Assembly (NCBI RefSeq): GCF_902804485.1
Contig: NZ_CADCST010000100.1
Span: 1 to 64,000, forward strand
Length of the DNA stretch: 64,000 nucleotides
From: Flavobacterium collinsii
Lineage (GTDB): Bacteria; Bacteroidota; Bacteroidia; Flavobacteriales; Flavobacteriaceae
Direction of reading: 5' to 3'
Part shown: one piece after another, positions 25,465 through 34,572 of the stretch
How positions within the stretch are numbered: position 1 is the first letter of the stretch
Layout: each line of letters opens with the position of its first letter
The notes under the pieces: model-generated
The model's input: only the letters and a program-made list of their open reading frames with translations
Databases searched by the model: none
What the model was told of the DNA's origin: nothing
Position numbers and translations under genes: made by a program

Positions 25465-27636
25465 TTATAAATTTTCTTTGATAAAGTTAGTCATTTTGTT
25501 ATAAAGCTGAATTCTGGTCTTTCCGCCATGAATCCCGTGGTTTTTATCCGGATAAATCTGAGAATCAAATTGTTTATTCGCTTGAATTAAAGCTTCCATC
25601 ATTTGCATTGAATTTTGCACATGCACGTTATCATCAGCCGATCCGTGAATCAATAAGAATTTCCCTTTTAATTTATCAACGTGATTTATCGGAGAGTTCT
25701 GATCGTAACCGCTTGCGTTTTCCTGAGGAGTCTGCATGTATCTTTCTGTGTAAACACTGTCATAAAAACGCCAGTTTGTTACCGGAGCAACTGCAATTGC
25801 CATTTTGAAAACATCGTTCCCCTGAAAAATACAATTTGAAGCCATAAATCCACCAAAACTCCATCCGAAGATTCCAATTCTTGCAGGATCAACATACGGA
25901 TAAGCGCCGATTACTTTTGCAGCATCAATCTGATCTTCTACTTCGTATTTTCCTAATTCTTTTTGAGTTACTTTTTTGAAATCAGCACCTTTATAACCTG
26001 TTCCTCTACCATCAACACAAGCTACGATATAACCTTGCTGTGTAAGAGATACAAACCAATAATCATCTGGATTGTTCCAGTCGTTATTTACCTGTTGAGA
26101 ACCCGGACCAGAATACTGGTACATGAAAACAGGATATTTTTTTGAAGGATCAAAATCTTTCGGTTTTAAAATCCATGCATTAAGCTCATTTCCTTTTGCT
26201 GTTTTTAAAACGAAAAATTCTTTTGCCGGTAGGTTGTAAGCTACTAATTTAGAAGAAAGATCTTTGTTGTTTTCGATAACCTGAATTTCTTTTCCCGTTT
26301 TAGCCTCGTTCAAAGTATAAGTAGTTGGCTGTAGATTACTTGAGAAAGTATTAATAAAGAACTGAAAGTTAGGGCTGAAAGTTGCCGAGCTCGTTCCTGT
26401 AATTTTAGACAAACGAACTTTGTTCTTTCCATCTAAAGCAATGCGATAAATATCTCTGTTGATTGAACCGTTTTCTGTAGATTGGTAGAAAACTGTTTTG
26501 TTTTTTTCGTCGAAACCGTAGTATGAAGTTACTTCCCAGTTTCCTTTTGTGACCTGATTCTTAAGCTTTCCGTTTTTATCATACACATAAATATGATTAA
26601 ACCCGTCTTTTTCACTTGTCCAGATAAAGCTATTGTCTTTTAAGAAGGTTAAATCGCTGGTAACATCGACATAAGCTTTGTCTTTTTCATTTAGAACCAC
26701 TTTTGCCGCTGCAGTCGTTCCATCTACAAACAACAAATCCAAATTATTCTGGTGACGGTTTAAAACCTGAGCCGACAATACATTGTTGTCATTTGTCCAT
26801 TGTAATCTTGCGATATAAAAGTCATTGTAGTTTCCTAAATCTACTTTTTTACCCGTATTACCCACCGCATCATATATATGTAGAGATACTACTGAGTTTT
26901 TTTCTCCTGCCTTAGGATATTTAAACGTTTCAATGGTTGGGTACAAATCTTTTTGAAATATAGACATCGAAAATTCCGGAACGGCACTTTCGTCAAAACG
27001 GATATAAGCTATTTTTTTACTGTCTTTACTCCAGTCGAAGGCACGTACAAACGCAAACTCTTCTTCATAAACCCAGTCCGTAATACCGTTGATAATGGCA
27101 TTCTTCTTTCCATCGGTTGTAACCGCTGTTGATTTTTTTGACGCCAGATCATATACATACAAGTTATTTTCTTTTGCATATGCGATTTTAGTCCCATCAG
27201 GAGAAAAAGTCGGTTCCTGAATCTGAAAATCAAACAGTTTAGTTAACGATTTTGTATTAATATCATATAAAAAATAATCTGCTGTAAACGAATGACGGAA
27301 GATTTTTTTGGTATTGCAGGCAATTAAAATCTTTTTTTCTGAGGCATCAAAAGTATAACTGTCAATCCCTTCAGAAAGCGCTGTGTGATTCTTGGTATCA
27401 ATTAAATTAGCTACTTTTTTTAATGTTGCAAAGTCATATAAATCGATTTGCATGCTTCTGCTGGCCTGATCTACATTTAGAACTGTATATTGCTCTGTAT
27501 TTTTTAACGATTTCAGTTCATCCATTCCTTTTGCCCGAAATGCTCCACTATAAATATTCTCGACCGTAATTTTTTGCTGGCCGAAAACAGTCGCAACTAA
27601 AAACAAAAATATAACAGTAATTTTACCTGTATTCAT
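25465..27636 (-). CDS. Dipeptidyl peptidase IV (S9B family)
   Basis: A 723-residue exported serine peptidase that removes N-terminal X-Pro or X-Ala dipeptides. It has a signal peptide (IFLFLVATVFG), an N-terminal beta-propeller (about 60-470) and a C-terminal alpha/beta hydrolase. The nucleophile is Ser in GWSFGGFMASN, the acid Asp in HGSADDNVH and the His in KNHGIHGG; a DWVYEEEF motif in the propeller supplies the Glu pair that binds the substrate N-terminus. I chose ATG 27636, just before the signal; an upstream ATG would add 21 residues of a second hydrophobic stretch. It heads the peptide-uptake series. Confidence 0.95.
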   Translation of the reverse strand: MNTGKITVIFLFLVATVFGQQKITVENIYSGAFRAKGMDELKSLKNTEQYTVLNVDQASRSMQIDLYDFATLKKVANLIDTKNHTALSEGIDSYTFDASEKKILIACNTKKIFRHSFTADYFLYDINTKSLTKLFDFQIQEPTFSPDGTKIAYAKENNLYVYDLASKKSTAVTTDGKKNAIINGITDWVYEEEFAFVRAFDWSKDSKKIAYIRFDESAVPEFSMSIFQKDLYPTIETFKYPKAGEKNSVVSLHIYDAVGNTGKKVDLGNYNDFYIARLQWTNDNNVLSAQVLNRHQNNLDLLFVDGTTAAAKVVLNEKDKAYVDVTSDLTFLKDNSFIWTSEKDGFNHIYVYDKNGKLKNQVTKGNWEVTSYYGFDEKNKTVFYQSTENGSINRDIYRIALDGKNKVRLSKITGTSSATFSPNFQFFINTFSSNLQPTTYTLNEAKTGKEIQVIENNKDLSSKLVAYNLPAKEFFVLKTAKGNELNAWILKPKDFDPSKKYPVFMYQYSGPGSQQVNNDWNNPDDYWFVSLTQQGYIVACVDGRGTGYKGADFKKVTQKELGKYEVEDQIDAAKVIGAYPYVDPARIGIFGWSFGGFMASNCIFQGNDVFKMAIAVAPVTNWRFYDSVYTERYMQTPQENASGYDQNSPINHVDKLKGKFLLIHGSADDNVHVQNSMQMMEALIQANKQFDSQIYPDKNHGIHGGKTRIQLYNKMTNFIKENL

Positions 27637-27757
27637 TAGAATTATTTTAAATATAAAAAAGAGCCCAATTTTAGTAAAAAAAATGAACATAATACCCATT
27701 ATAATTGTTAAATGTTAAAAAAAATAACGATTGCGTACTTTTCAATTTTCAAATACA

Positions 27758-27789
27758 TTGCAAACAAAAGTCTTAAAATAGTATCTTTG
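27758..27789 (+). promoter_or_regulatory. Promoter of the HMG-CoA reductase gene
   Basis: TTG at 27758-27760, a 21-base spacer and TATCTTTG at 27782-27789, one of the best -33/-7 pairs in the window. The ATG is 29 bases after the box. Confidence 0.75.
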
Positions 27790-27818
27790 CCGCAACTTTA
27801 TTATTTAAAATACTGAGA

Positions 27819-29135
27819 ATGAACAACGCTGTTGCCGGATTTTCGAAATTATCCAAAAAAGAAAAAATAAACTGGATTGCCAATACCTATTTTTCAAGCC
27901 CTGAAGAGGCCCTGACTATTATAAGAAATTACTGGAATACAGACGAAAAGCTACAACAATTGCACGATGAATTCATTGAAAATACCATCACCAATCTTTA
28001 CATCCCGCTTGGAGTAGCGCCTAACTTCCTGATCAACGGAAAACACAAAACAATTCCGATGGCAATTGAGGAAAGTTCAGTAGTTGCCGCAGCATCAAAA
28101 GCAGCTAAATACTGGTCGACGAGAGGCGGTTTCAAAGCCACTGTAATCGCTACAGAAAAAATCGGGCAGGTTCACTTTACCTTCAACGGAGATGCCCAAA
28201 AACTAGAATCTTTTTTTAATCAGATTAAACCTAAAATTTTATCTGACACCCAAAGCATTACCAAAAATATGCAACAACGAGGTGGCGGAATTCTAGATAT
28301 AAAACTAAAAGATAAAAGAAGTCTTCTCGAAAATTACTTTCAGCTTCATGCAACTTTTGAAACCAAAGACAGCATGGGAGCAAATTTCATCAATTCCTGC
28401 CTGGAGCAATTTGCTACTACTTTAAAAGACGAATTTCACCATTCTGATTTATTTTCAGAAGATGAAACTTTAAAAGTAATTATGAGCATTTTGTCTAATT
28501 ACGTTCCAAATTGCATTGTTAAAGCAGAAGTTTCTTGCCCTATTGAAGATCTAACAGAAAAACACATTTCAAATCCACAAGAGTTTGCCGAGCGTTTTGT
28601 ACAAGCTGTTCAGATTGCGGAAGTAGAACCATTCAGGGCTGTTACACACAATAAAGGAATTATGAACGGAATTGACGCTGTAATTCTTGCAACCGGAAAT
28701 GATTTCAGAGCAGTTGAAGCAGGGGTTCATGCTTATGCCTCCAAAAACGGCCAATATTCAAGTTTATCTCACGCTAAAATCGAAGACGGAATTTTTACTT
28801 TCTGGCTTGAAATTCCATTAGCACTGGGAACTGTAGGCGGATTAACTTCTTTACATCCATTGGTAAAATTGTGTTTTGATATTCTTGAAAAACCTTCAGC
28901 AAAAGAATTAATGGAAGTTGTAGCGGTCGCTGGTCTTGCGCAAAACTTTGCCGCCTTACGCTCCCTGACCACTACCGGAATTCAGGAAGGACATATGAAA
29001 ATGCACCTTAACAATATTATCAACCAATTTGAAGCGACTGAGGAAGAACGTCATTTAATTAAAACTCATTTTAAGAAAAATGCCGTATCGCACAGTGCTG
29101 TAGTTGAGTTTATTGAAAATCTAAGAAAAAAATAA
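27819..29135 (+). CDS. Hydroxymethylglutaryl-CoA reductase, class II type
   Basis: A 438-residue enzyme of the mevalonate pathway. It resembles class II (often named degradative) reductases. Visible elements are the catalytic Glu in MAIEESSVVAAAS, Lys in THNKGIMNGIDAV, an ATGNDFRAVEA segment with the catalytic Asp, KDSMGANFINSC, ALGTVGGLTSLHP and the catalytic His in GIQEGHMKMH. Flavobacteria make isoprenoids by the mevalonate route, and the gene is followed by a GHMP kinase, so the enzyme probably works in the biosynthetic direction despite its class. It has its own promoter with a good -33/-7 pair. Confidence 0.94.
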   Translation: MNNAVAGFSKLSKKEKINWIANTYFSSPEEALTIIRNYWNTDEKLQQLHDEFIENTITNLYIPLGVAPNFLINGKHKTIPMAIEESSVVAAASKAAKYWSTRGGFKATVIATEKIGQVHFTFNGDAQKLESFFNQIKPKILSDTQSITKNMQQRGGGILDIKLKDKRSLLENYFQLHATFETKDSMGANFINSCLEQFATTLKDEFHHSDLFSEDETLKVIMSILSNYVPNCIVKAEVSCPIEDLTEKHISNPQEFAERFVQAVQIAEVEPFRAVTHNKGIMNGIDAVILATGNDFRAVEAGVHAYASKNGQYSSLSHAKIEDGIFTFWLEIPLALGTVGGLTSLHPLVKLCFDILEKPSAKELMEVVAVAGLAQNFAALRSLTTTGIQEGHMKMHLNNIINQFEATEEERHLIKTHFKKNAVSHSAVVEFIENLRKK

Positions 29136-29164
29136 AAAATCCAAATAATATAGTTTCCGAATAA

Positions 29165-29221
29165 AATTCCAAATTCCAACGTTAATTGGAATTTTATCCC
29201 GACGTTTCGGGATTGGAATTC
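29165..29221. repeat. Palindromic element between the HMG-CoA reductase and GHMP kinase genes
   Basis: Two hairpins in series: AAATTCCAA (29171-29179) with TTGGAATTT (29186-29194), and ATCCCGA (29196-29202) with TCGGGAT (29207-29213), followed by a third TTGGAATT word. The first core is shared with the hairpin after rpoD. There is no T-run typical of a terminator, so read-through into the kinase gene is plausible. Confidence 0.6.
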
Positions 29222-29237
29222 ATTTTAAAATTGAAGA

Positions 29238-30155
29238 ATGAAAACAACCTTTTACAGTAACGGAAAACTTTTAATTACAGGCGAATATCTAGTCCTGGAT
29301 GGCGCCAAAGCTTTTGCTTTACCAACAAAATTTGGACAAAATCTAATCGTCGAGAATGGTTCAAATCAAGAAATCCAATGGAAAAGCTATGACTTTGACG
29401 AACACCTTTGGTTCGACGATACGATCACTTTCTCTGATATTATAAACAATCCAAAAACTCAAATTGAAACCGTAAAAACGACTTTAATTGAAATTTTGCA
29501 TGAAGCTTATTTGTTAAATCCAGATTTTATAAATACTTCTAAGGGATATAAGATTAGTACGCAACTAACGTTTCCAAAAAATTGGGGACTTGGAACATCT
29601 TCTACCCTTTTAAACAATATTGCTCAATGGGCAAAAATTGATGCTTTTACGTTGCTTAAAAACAGTTTCGGTGGAAGCGGTTACGATATTGCGTGCGCAC
29701 AAAATAACACTCCTATTATTTATCAATTAGAGCAGAATTCACCATTGGTGGAAGCCGTAGACTTTAATCCAGATTTCGCACAAAACATTCATTTTATTTA
29801 TCTTAATAAAAAACAAAATAGCAAAACTGCTATTAAAGCTTATTACAACAACAAAAATCAAAACCTAACACAGAATATTACTGACAACAATAAAATCACC
29901 AATGCTGTCCTAAATGCAAAAACAGTACAGGAATTTGCAATAGCTTTAGAGAAACACGAAATTCATTTAAGTAATATCCTGGAATTAGAAACCATACAAG
30001 AAATTGCTTTTTCAGATTTTAATGGCGTAATAAAAAGCCTAGGAGCTTGGGGTGGAGATTTTGTAATGGCGGTTTCAAAACAAGATCCAAAAGATTATTT
30101 TACATCAAAAGGATACGAAACAGTTCTTTCTTATCACGAAATGATTTTGATTTAA
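29238..30155 (+). CDS. GHMP kinase, mevalonate-pathway type
   Basis: A 305-residue GHMP-superfamily kinase. The N-terminus (YSNGKLLITGEYLVLDGAKA) is the family's first motif. The ATP loop is WGLGTSSTLLNN (a PxxxGLGSS variant), followed by SFGGSGYDIACA, and the C-terminal motif 3 is near KSLGAWGGDFVMA. Its position 102 bases after HMG-CoA reductase on the same strand makes mevalonate kinase or phosphomevalonate kinase the likely role; which phosphoryl acceptor it uses cannot be told from the sequence. It ends at a convergent terminator. Confidence 0.88.
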   Translation: MKTTFYSNGKLLITGEYLVLDGAKAFALPTKFGQNLIVENGSNQEIQWKSYDFDEHLWFDDTITFSDIINNPKTQIETVKTTLIEILHEAYLLNPDFINTSKGYKISTQLTFPKNWGLGTSSTLLNNIAQWAKIDAFTLLKNSFGGSGYDIACAQNNTPIIYQLEQNSPLVEAVDFNPDFAQNIHFIYLNKKQNSKTAIKAYYNNKNQNLTQNITDNNKITNAVLNAKTVQEFAIALEKHEIHLSNILELETIQEIAFSDFNGVIKSLGAWGGDFVMAVSKQDPKDYFTSKGYETVLSYHEMILI

Positions 30156-30230
30156 ATTTATTCACAACATTACTTTACCAAAGTTTTAAAAACTTCAAAA
30201 AGAATTTCTCTCAAAATTAAATCCATAAAA

Positions 30231-30267
30231 AAAACCCGAAACATTCAAATTGAACGTTTCGGGTTTT
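30231..30267. terminator. Bidirectional terminator between the GHMP kinase and PpiD-like genes
   Basis: AAAACCCGAAAC (30231-30242) pairs perfectly with 30256-30267. Both sides carry A/T runs suited to terminate the convergent genes. Confidence 0.8.
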
Positions 30268-30291
30268 ATATTTTTATTTAATTACTAAAGA

Positions 30292-32391
30292 CTAGTAGTT
30301 AAACTGTAATCTGTTATCTTCAATTTTAGCATTAGCTTTCAATGCTGGTAAAATTCTGCTTGCATCAGATGCACTTTGCGCTTTTACTTTAGCAACATAC
30401 TCTGCATGGTTAGCCGCTGCAGGAGCTTTAACTGTACTGATGTTTTTTACTACATATACACCTGTGTTACCTTCAATTGGAGCTGAAATTTTATTTGCAG
30501 CTAATGCGAATGCATTACCTACTACTTTTGGCTCTTGTCCTACTCCTCCAGGTAATACTGGATTGTCCATAGTAACATTAGCAGCTTGCTGAACAGCTAC
30601 ACCAGCACTTTTAGCAACAGCCTCTAGTGATGAACCTGTCATTTTAGCTTTTAAAAGTTCTGCTTTTTTCTTGTTTTTCAAGATTGACTCTACATAAGGT
30701 CTTGCCAATGTTACAGATACTAAACCTGATTTGTTTTCGCTTTTGTATTGTGCAATTACGTGACCGATATTAGCCAATTCAAAACGCTTCACATCTCCAG
30801 TGTTCGTTTCTTTGTCAAATGCCCATCTGATGATGTTACGTTGGTTTCCTAATGGACCAAATGCTTCATCCATAGCTTTTGCTGTTACAGGAGCAGCAAC
30901 TTTTAATCCTAATTCCTTTGCTGTAGCATTGAAATCTTTATCGGCAGCATCCATTTCAAATTTAGTTGCCAATGTGAATACTTTATCAGAAGTAGCTTCA
31001 GATGGCTCAATTTTTTGAGCGATAGTAGCTAAACGAATTCCGTCTTGTTTGTCAGTAATTTTGATAATGTGAAATCCGAAAGGAGTTTCCACTAAACCAA
31101 CTTTTCCAATTCCGTTACTGAATACAAAATCATTGAATGGTTTCACCATTTGGTTTGGACCAAAATATCCTAAGTCACCACCTTGTTGTGCAGAAGAATC
31201 ATCTGAACTTGTGAAAGCCAACATCATGAAACTGTCTGGGTTTGCCTGAACCTGAGCAAGAATTTCTTCTGCTTTAGCTTTAGCTTCTTCTTTTGTTCTT
31301 TTTTCTTTTGCGTTTGGAGTTTGAGATCCTTCGTATCCAATTAAGATATGACTTGCTTTTGCATTAACACCAGCTTTAAATCCTAAAGATTTAGAGATTG
31401 CATAATATCTTCCGAAAACATATGGTCCGTAAATTGCCCCAGCTGGTAAGCTGAATAATTTATCAGCATCAACTGCTGGTAAAGCATTTTTAGGCACATA
31501 AGTTGAATCGTAAGGAACATCAGAATTTGAATTTACAAATTCTGCGATGTTAGTAGCACTTTTAAAACCTGGCAAAGTATCGTTTTTACCTGTTTTTGCA
31601 TTGTACTCTACTCTTCCGTTTAGTAATGCAGTGATTTTAGCTTTAATTTCAGCTTCGTCCTCTTTCGAAGCTTTGTCTTCCACTAAAACATACTGAATTT
31701 CACGAGTAGCATCCGCTTTGAATTTCTTCTCGTTTTTCTTCATATAATCTACAATTTCTGTATCAGAAATTTTTACTTCACTATCTTTAATTGAAGAATA
31801 TAAAGCCGCAACGTAAGCAAAGTTAACTTTGTTAGCTTCCATTTCATATTTCAGCTTTCCTTCACTTACAGTCGTGTAAAGTCCCGCTTTTACTAATGTG
31901 TTATAGATCTGGAATTTAGCATTTAGCTCAGCATCTTTTTCTTTTTGAGAAATGAATTGTGCTGCCTCAGGATTTGTTTTAAAGTATTCTTTAAATTTAG
32001 CTACGTCAAAAATACCAGCTGCATTTAAAAACATTGGGTTTTTACCAATATTCGGATCTGCCTTTAAAACTTCAAGTAAGTGTTTTTCACCTACTCTTAA
32101 TCCTAATTTATCAAACTGTGCTGATAATAATGCGATTGAAACCTCTTGGTCCCAAACTCTGTTTGCAGCTTCAGTGGAAGTAATTCCTTGACCACTTTTT
32201 TCAACATTACTAACTTTAACTCTAAAGTCTTCAAATGAAATATCTTTTCCATCGATGCTTCCCACATCTTTTGAACTTTGACCAAATGTTCCTCTTGTGA
32301 ATAGATCTTGTATTATAAATGCAAATAATGCAAGTGCAATAACTCCTATCAATAAAGCGGAACGCTGTCTAATTTTTGCTAAAACTGCCAT
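30292..32391 (-). CDS. PpiD-like periplasmic peptidyl-prolyl isomerase
   Basis: A 699-residue membrane-anchored foldase. The start at 32391 is followed by one transmembrane helix (ALLIGVIALALFAFIIQD) like the N-terminal anchor of PpiD. A SurA_N-like chaperone domain follows (about 35-220, EDFRVKVS, EVSIALLSAQ). The parvulin domain lies at about 345-460 (ASHILIGYEG, GGDLGYFGPNQM, VETPFGFHIIKI). A C-terminal region (to LQFNY) completes the family's length. It probably helps fold exported outer-membrane proteins. It is the last gene of the minus-strand group with lptC and coaX. An upstream in-frame ATG at 32433 would add 14 residues before the anchor. Confidence 0.92.
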   Translation of the reverse strand: MAVLAKIRQRSALLIGVIALALFAFIIQDLFTRGTFGQSSKDVGSIDGKDISFEDFRVKVSNVEKSGQGITSTEAANRVWDQEVSIALLSAQFDKLGLRVGEKHLLEVLKADPNIGKNPMFLNAAGIFDVAKFKEYFKTNPEAAQFISQKEKDAELNAKFQIYNTLVKAGLYTTVSEGKLKYEMEANKVNFAYVAALYSSIKDSEVKISDTEIVDYMKKNEKKFKADATREIQYVLVEDKASKEDEAEIKAKITALLNGRVEYNAKTGKNDTLPGFKSATNIAEFVNSNSDVPYDSTYVPKNALPAVDADKLFSLPAGAIYGPYVFGRYYAISKSLGFKAGVNAKASHILIGYEGSQTPNAKEKRTKEEAKAKAEEILAQVQANPDSFMMLAFTSSDDSSAQQGGDLGYFGPNQMVKPFNDFVFSNGIGKVGLVETPFGFHIIKITDKQDGIRLATIAQKIEPSEATSDKVFTLATKFEMDAADKDFNATAKELGLKVAAPVTAKAMDEAFGPLGNQRNIIRWAFDKETNTGDVKRFELANIGHVIAQYKSENKSGLVSVTLARPYVESILKNKKKAELLKAKMTGSSLEAVAKSAGVAVQQAANVTMDNPVLPGGVGQEPKVVGNAFALAANKISAPIEGNTGVYVVKNISTVKAPAAANHAEYVAKVKAQSASDASRILPALKANAKIEDNRLQFNY

Positions 32392-32499
32392 TTTTATTAT
32401 CGTTAATTTTATATTCAGTTTGCGAAAATACAATTATCTAGTTAATAACAATACAACTAGCGTTTTATTTTACACAATTTTTTTTATTAATTTAAAAAA

Positions 32500-33759
32500 T
32501 CACTCTTTTATCGTCAATTTAACCAATTCAATTTTCTTATTTGTGGCTTCTTCGATCACAAAATGATAGCTCCCAATCACTATTTCTTCTCCCTTTTGAG
32601 GAATTTCTTTGGTCGAATTCACGATAAACCCACCTAAAGTCCCGTAAGAATCCTCCTCAGGAATTGTTAGTTTATAGGTTTCATTGAGATACTCTACATC
32701 TAATCTTGTCGAAAACAAATACTTCCCTTCTCCCAGCTCCTGTTCTATCAATTCCTCGTCTAAATCGTGTTCATCTTCGATCTCACCGAAAAGCTCTTCA
32801 ACAATATCCTCTATCGTAATAATCCCCGAAGTTCCTCCATATTCATCCAAAACAACAGCTACATTTCTTCGCTTTTTAATCAATAAGTTCAGTGCATCTT
32901 TTATCAAAATCGTTTCAGGAACAAATTCAACTGTCATTAAAACCGATTTTATTGTTTTCGGCTTTTTAAACAAATCAAATGAGTGTACATAACCCACAAT
33001 ATCATCAAGCGAATTTTGACTCACTACAATTTTGGAATACCCGGTTTCTATAAATAATTCTTTAAGATCTGCAACGCTGTCAAATAAATCTATATCAACA
33101 ATTTCCGTACGCGGCGTCATGATATCACGGGCTTTTACTCCTGAAAACTCCAATGCATTTTGAAAAATCTGAATTTCAGAGTCTACTTCAGCATCATCTT
33201 CAACAGCGTTCATTTGTTCTGCAATATAGTTCCCAAGTTCAATTTTACTAAAATACAACTGTATCTGATCTCCTTCTGTTTTGAAAAACTTTCGCAATAC
33301 AAAATCTGAAATCCAGATGAAAAAAGTCGAAAAATAATAAAATAGTCGGTAAAACAAATAGGCTGGAATGGCAAAGAATTTGATTAATGTATTGGCATAA
33401 ATCTGAAAAAAAACTTTCGGAAAAAATTCTGCCGTTATCAAAACGATAAAAGTAGAAACAACAGTCTGAACCAGCAGACTTGCCAAATTTGAAAAATGAA
33501 ATCCTAAATTGATGATAGACTCCAGGATCAAATCTCCCATGTAAAATCCATAAACAACCAGTGCCACATTGTTACCAATAAGCATTGCGGCAATAAACTT
33601 TGAAGGATTCCCGGTAAGTTTCGTTAGAATTTGTGAGGCAAAATTATCTTGTTTCTTTTCGATTTCAAGATAAATCTTATTCGAGGAAATAAAAGCTATT
33701 TCCATTCCTGAAAAAAAAGCTGACAGTATTAAACATAGTATTATAATACCAATTTCCAT
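32500..33759 (-). CDS. CNNM/CorC-type membrane protein with CBS domains
   Basis: A 419-residue protein of the hemolysin C/CorC family, related to GldE in flavobacteria. It has a DUF21/CNNM membrane domain (about 1-185, GMEIAFISSNK, FIAAMLIGNNVALVV), a tandem CBS pair (about 205-330, VKARDIMTPRTEIVD, VVLDEYGGTSGIITIEDI) and a C-terminal CorC_HlyC domain (about 340-415, YGTLGGFIVN). The family is linked to Mg2+ or Co2+ transport or its regulation; the hemolysin name is historical. It lies 3 bases after a small membrane protein gene on the same strand. GldE proper normally adjoins gldD, which is absent here. Confidence 0.9.
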   Translation of the reverse strand: MEIGIIILCLILSAFFSGMEIAFISSNKIYLEIEKKQDNFASQILTKLTGNPSKFIAAMLIGNNVALVVYGFYMGDLILESIINLGFHFSNLASLLVQTVVSTFIVLITAEFFPKVFFQIYANTLIKFFAIPAYLFYRLFYYFSTFFIWISDFVLRKFFKTEGDQIQLYFSKIELGNYIAEQMNAVEDDAEVDSEIQIFQNALEFSGVKARDIMTPRTEIVDIDLFDSVADLKELFIETGYSKIVVSQNSLDDIVGYVHSFDLFKKPKTIKSVLMTVEFVPETILIKDALNLLIKKRRNVAVVLDEYGGTSGIITIEDIVEELFGEIEDEHDLDEELIEQELGEGKYLFSTRLDVEYLNETYKLTIPEEDSYGTLGGFIVNSTKEIPQKGEEIVIGSYHFVIEEATNKKIELVKLTIKE

Positions 33760-33762
33760 TTT

Positions 33763-33957
33763 TTACTGTTTTTTATTGCGATCGTCAAATTTCTTGACAA
33801 ATTTCCTCCTGAAGAAAAACATAAATACTGCCATACCCGCAATTATAAAACTCAGAGCAGCAGTATCATTTCCATCGTTTATCTTTGTAAAACCATCATA
33901 AATAAAATAAATGGCAAATATGATGTAAACGTATTGTGTATATTTTAAATAACCCAT
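33763..33957 (-). CDS. Small membrane protein (64 residues)
   Basis: Two hydrophobic segments (YVYIIFAIYFIYDGF and AALSFIIAGMAVFMFFF) and a strongly basic tail (RRKFVKKFDDRNKKQ). I do not recognise the family. It sits 11 bases after lptC and 3 bases before the CNNM gene, so it is in the operon. The basic C-terminus should face the cytoplasm. The tight spacing supports a real gene rather than a chance frame. Confidence 0.75.
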   Translation of the reverse strand: MGYLKYTQYVYIIFAIYFIYDGFTKINDGNDTAALSFIIAGMAVFMFFFRRKFVKKFDDRNKKQ

Positions 33958-33968
33958 AATCTGTATTT

Positions 33969-34520
33969 TTATTCGTTTGATTCTATTTCACCGCTAACAC
34001 GCTGAGAATTAATCACTTTAAAATCCTTACTAAAATCTATCCCTTGCCCGTTTGAAGCTCCTTTTGCATCCGTAAGCTTAAATTTTCTTTCGGTATAAAA
34101 CCACTCGTTATTCTGATCGAAGTACAACTGTTCTGTTTCCAGCATTTGTCCTTCTTCTGAAGTGATTCTTACTTTTCCCTGCAAATCAATTATACCGGTT
34201 GGCTTGTACGAAACAGCATAATTTGATCTTATAAAGGTACGTTTTTGATTTTTATCATATAAAGTAACATCAATTCCTTTTGGGAATTCCGTAAAAGGAA
34301 AGTCAAGATTAGAATAGTCCAACATTTTAGGACTTTTCAAAACTCCTGTTATACGTCCGGAATCTGTATATTTTATATCAACGGTATCTGCATCACTTCC
34401 AGGAACGAACTCTGAGAAGTTAATTTTCTGAACTTCTTTAAAATTACTTTCGCACCCAAAAAACAGTGTCACAGTAAAAACTGTGACAACCGCTATTATA
34501 TATCTCTTTGATAAATTCAT
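33969..34520 (-). CDS. lptC: LPS export periplasmic protein LptC
   Basis: A 183-residue LptC-family protein. It has a lipoprotein-like signal (TLFFGCESNF, Cys at about 24), then a beta-jellyroll pattern: VDIKYTDSGRITGVLKSPKM, DVTLYDKNQKRTFIRSNYA, IDLQGKVRITSEEGQMLETEQLYFD, FKLTDAKGASNGQGIDFSKD. LptC ties the inner-membrane LptBFG transporter to LptA and carries LPS across the periplasm. A lipid anchor is typical of Bacteroidota members. It sits in a cluster with coaX and an outer-membrane protein. A TACATTTG box lies four bases before the ATG. Confidence 0.93.
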   Translation of the reverse strand: MNLSKRYIIAVVTVFTVTLFFGCESNFKEVQKINFSEFVPGSDADTVDIKYTDSGRITGVLKSPKMLDYSNLDFPFTEFPKGIDVTLYDKNQKRTFIRSNYAVSYKPTGIIDLQGKVRITSEEGQMLETEQLYFDQNNEWFYTERKFKLTDAKGASNGQGIDFSKDFKVINSQRVSGEIESNE

Positions 34521-34524
34521 TTGC

Positions 34525-34532
34525 CAAATGTA
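34525..34532 (-). promoter_or_regulatory. Candidate -7 box of lptC
   Basis: Minus-strand TACATTTG (34532-34525) matches TAnnTTTG and is followed by GCAA and the lptC ATG. A transcript from it would be leaderless. A clear -33 TTG is not seen. Confidence 0.4.
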
Positions 34533-34572
34533 GTAAATTGTAATGAGCTTAAAAAAACATAAGAGCTTATGC

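Noticed and set aside
27637-27699. N-terminal extension of dipeptidyl peptidase IV
   Set aside because: It would place a second hydrophobic segment before an already complete signal peptide.
32500-33759. Assignment as gliding protein GldE
   Set aside because: It is in the same family, but gldD is not adjacent, so only the CNNM/CBS family is claimed.
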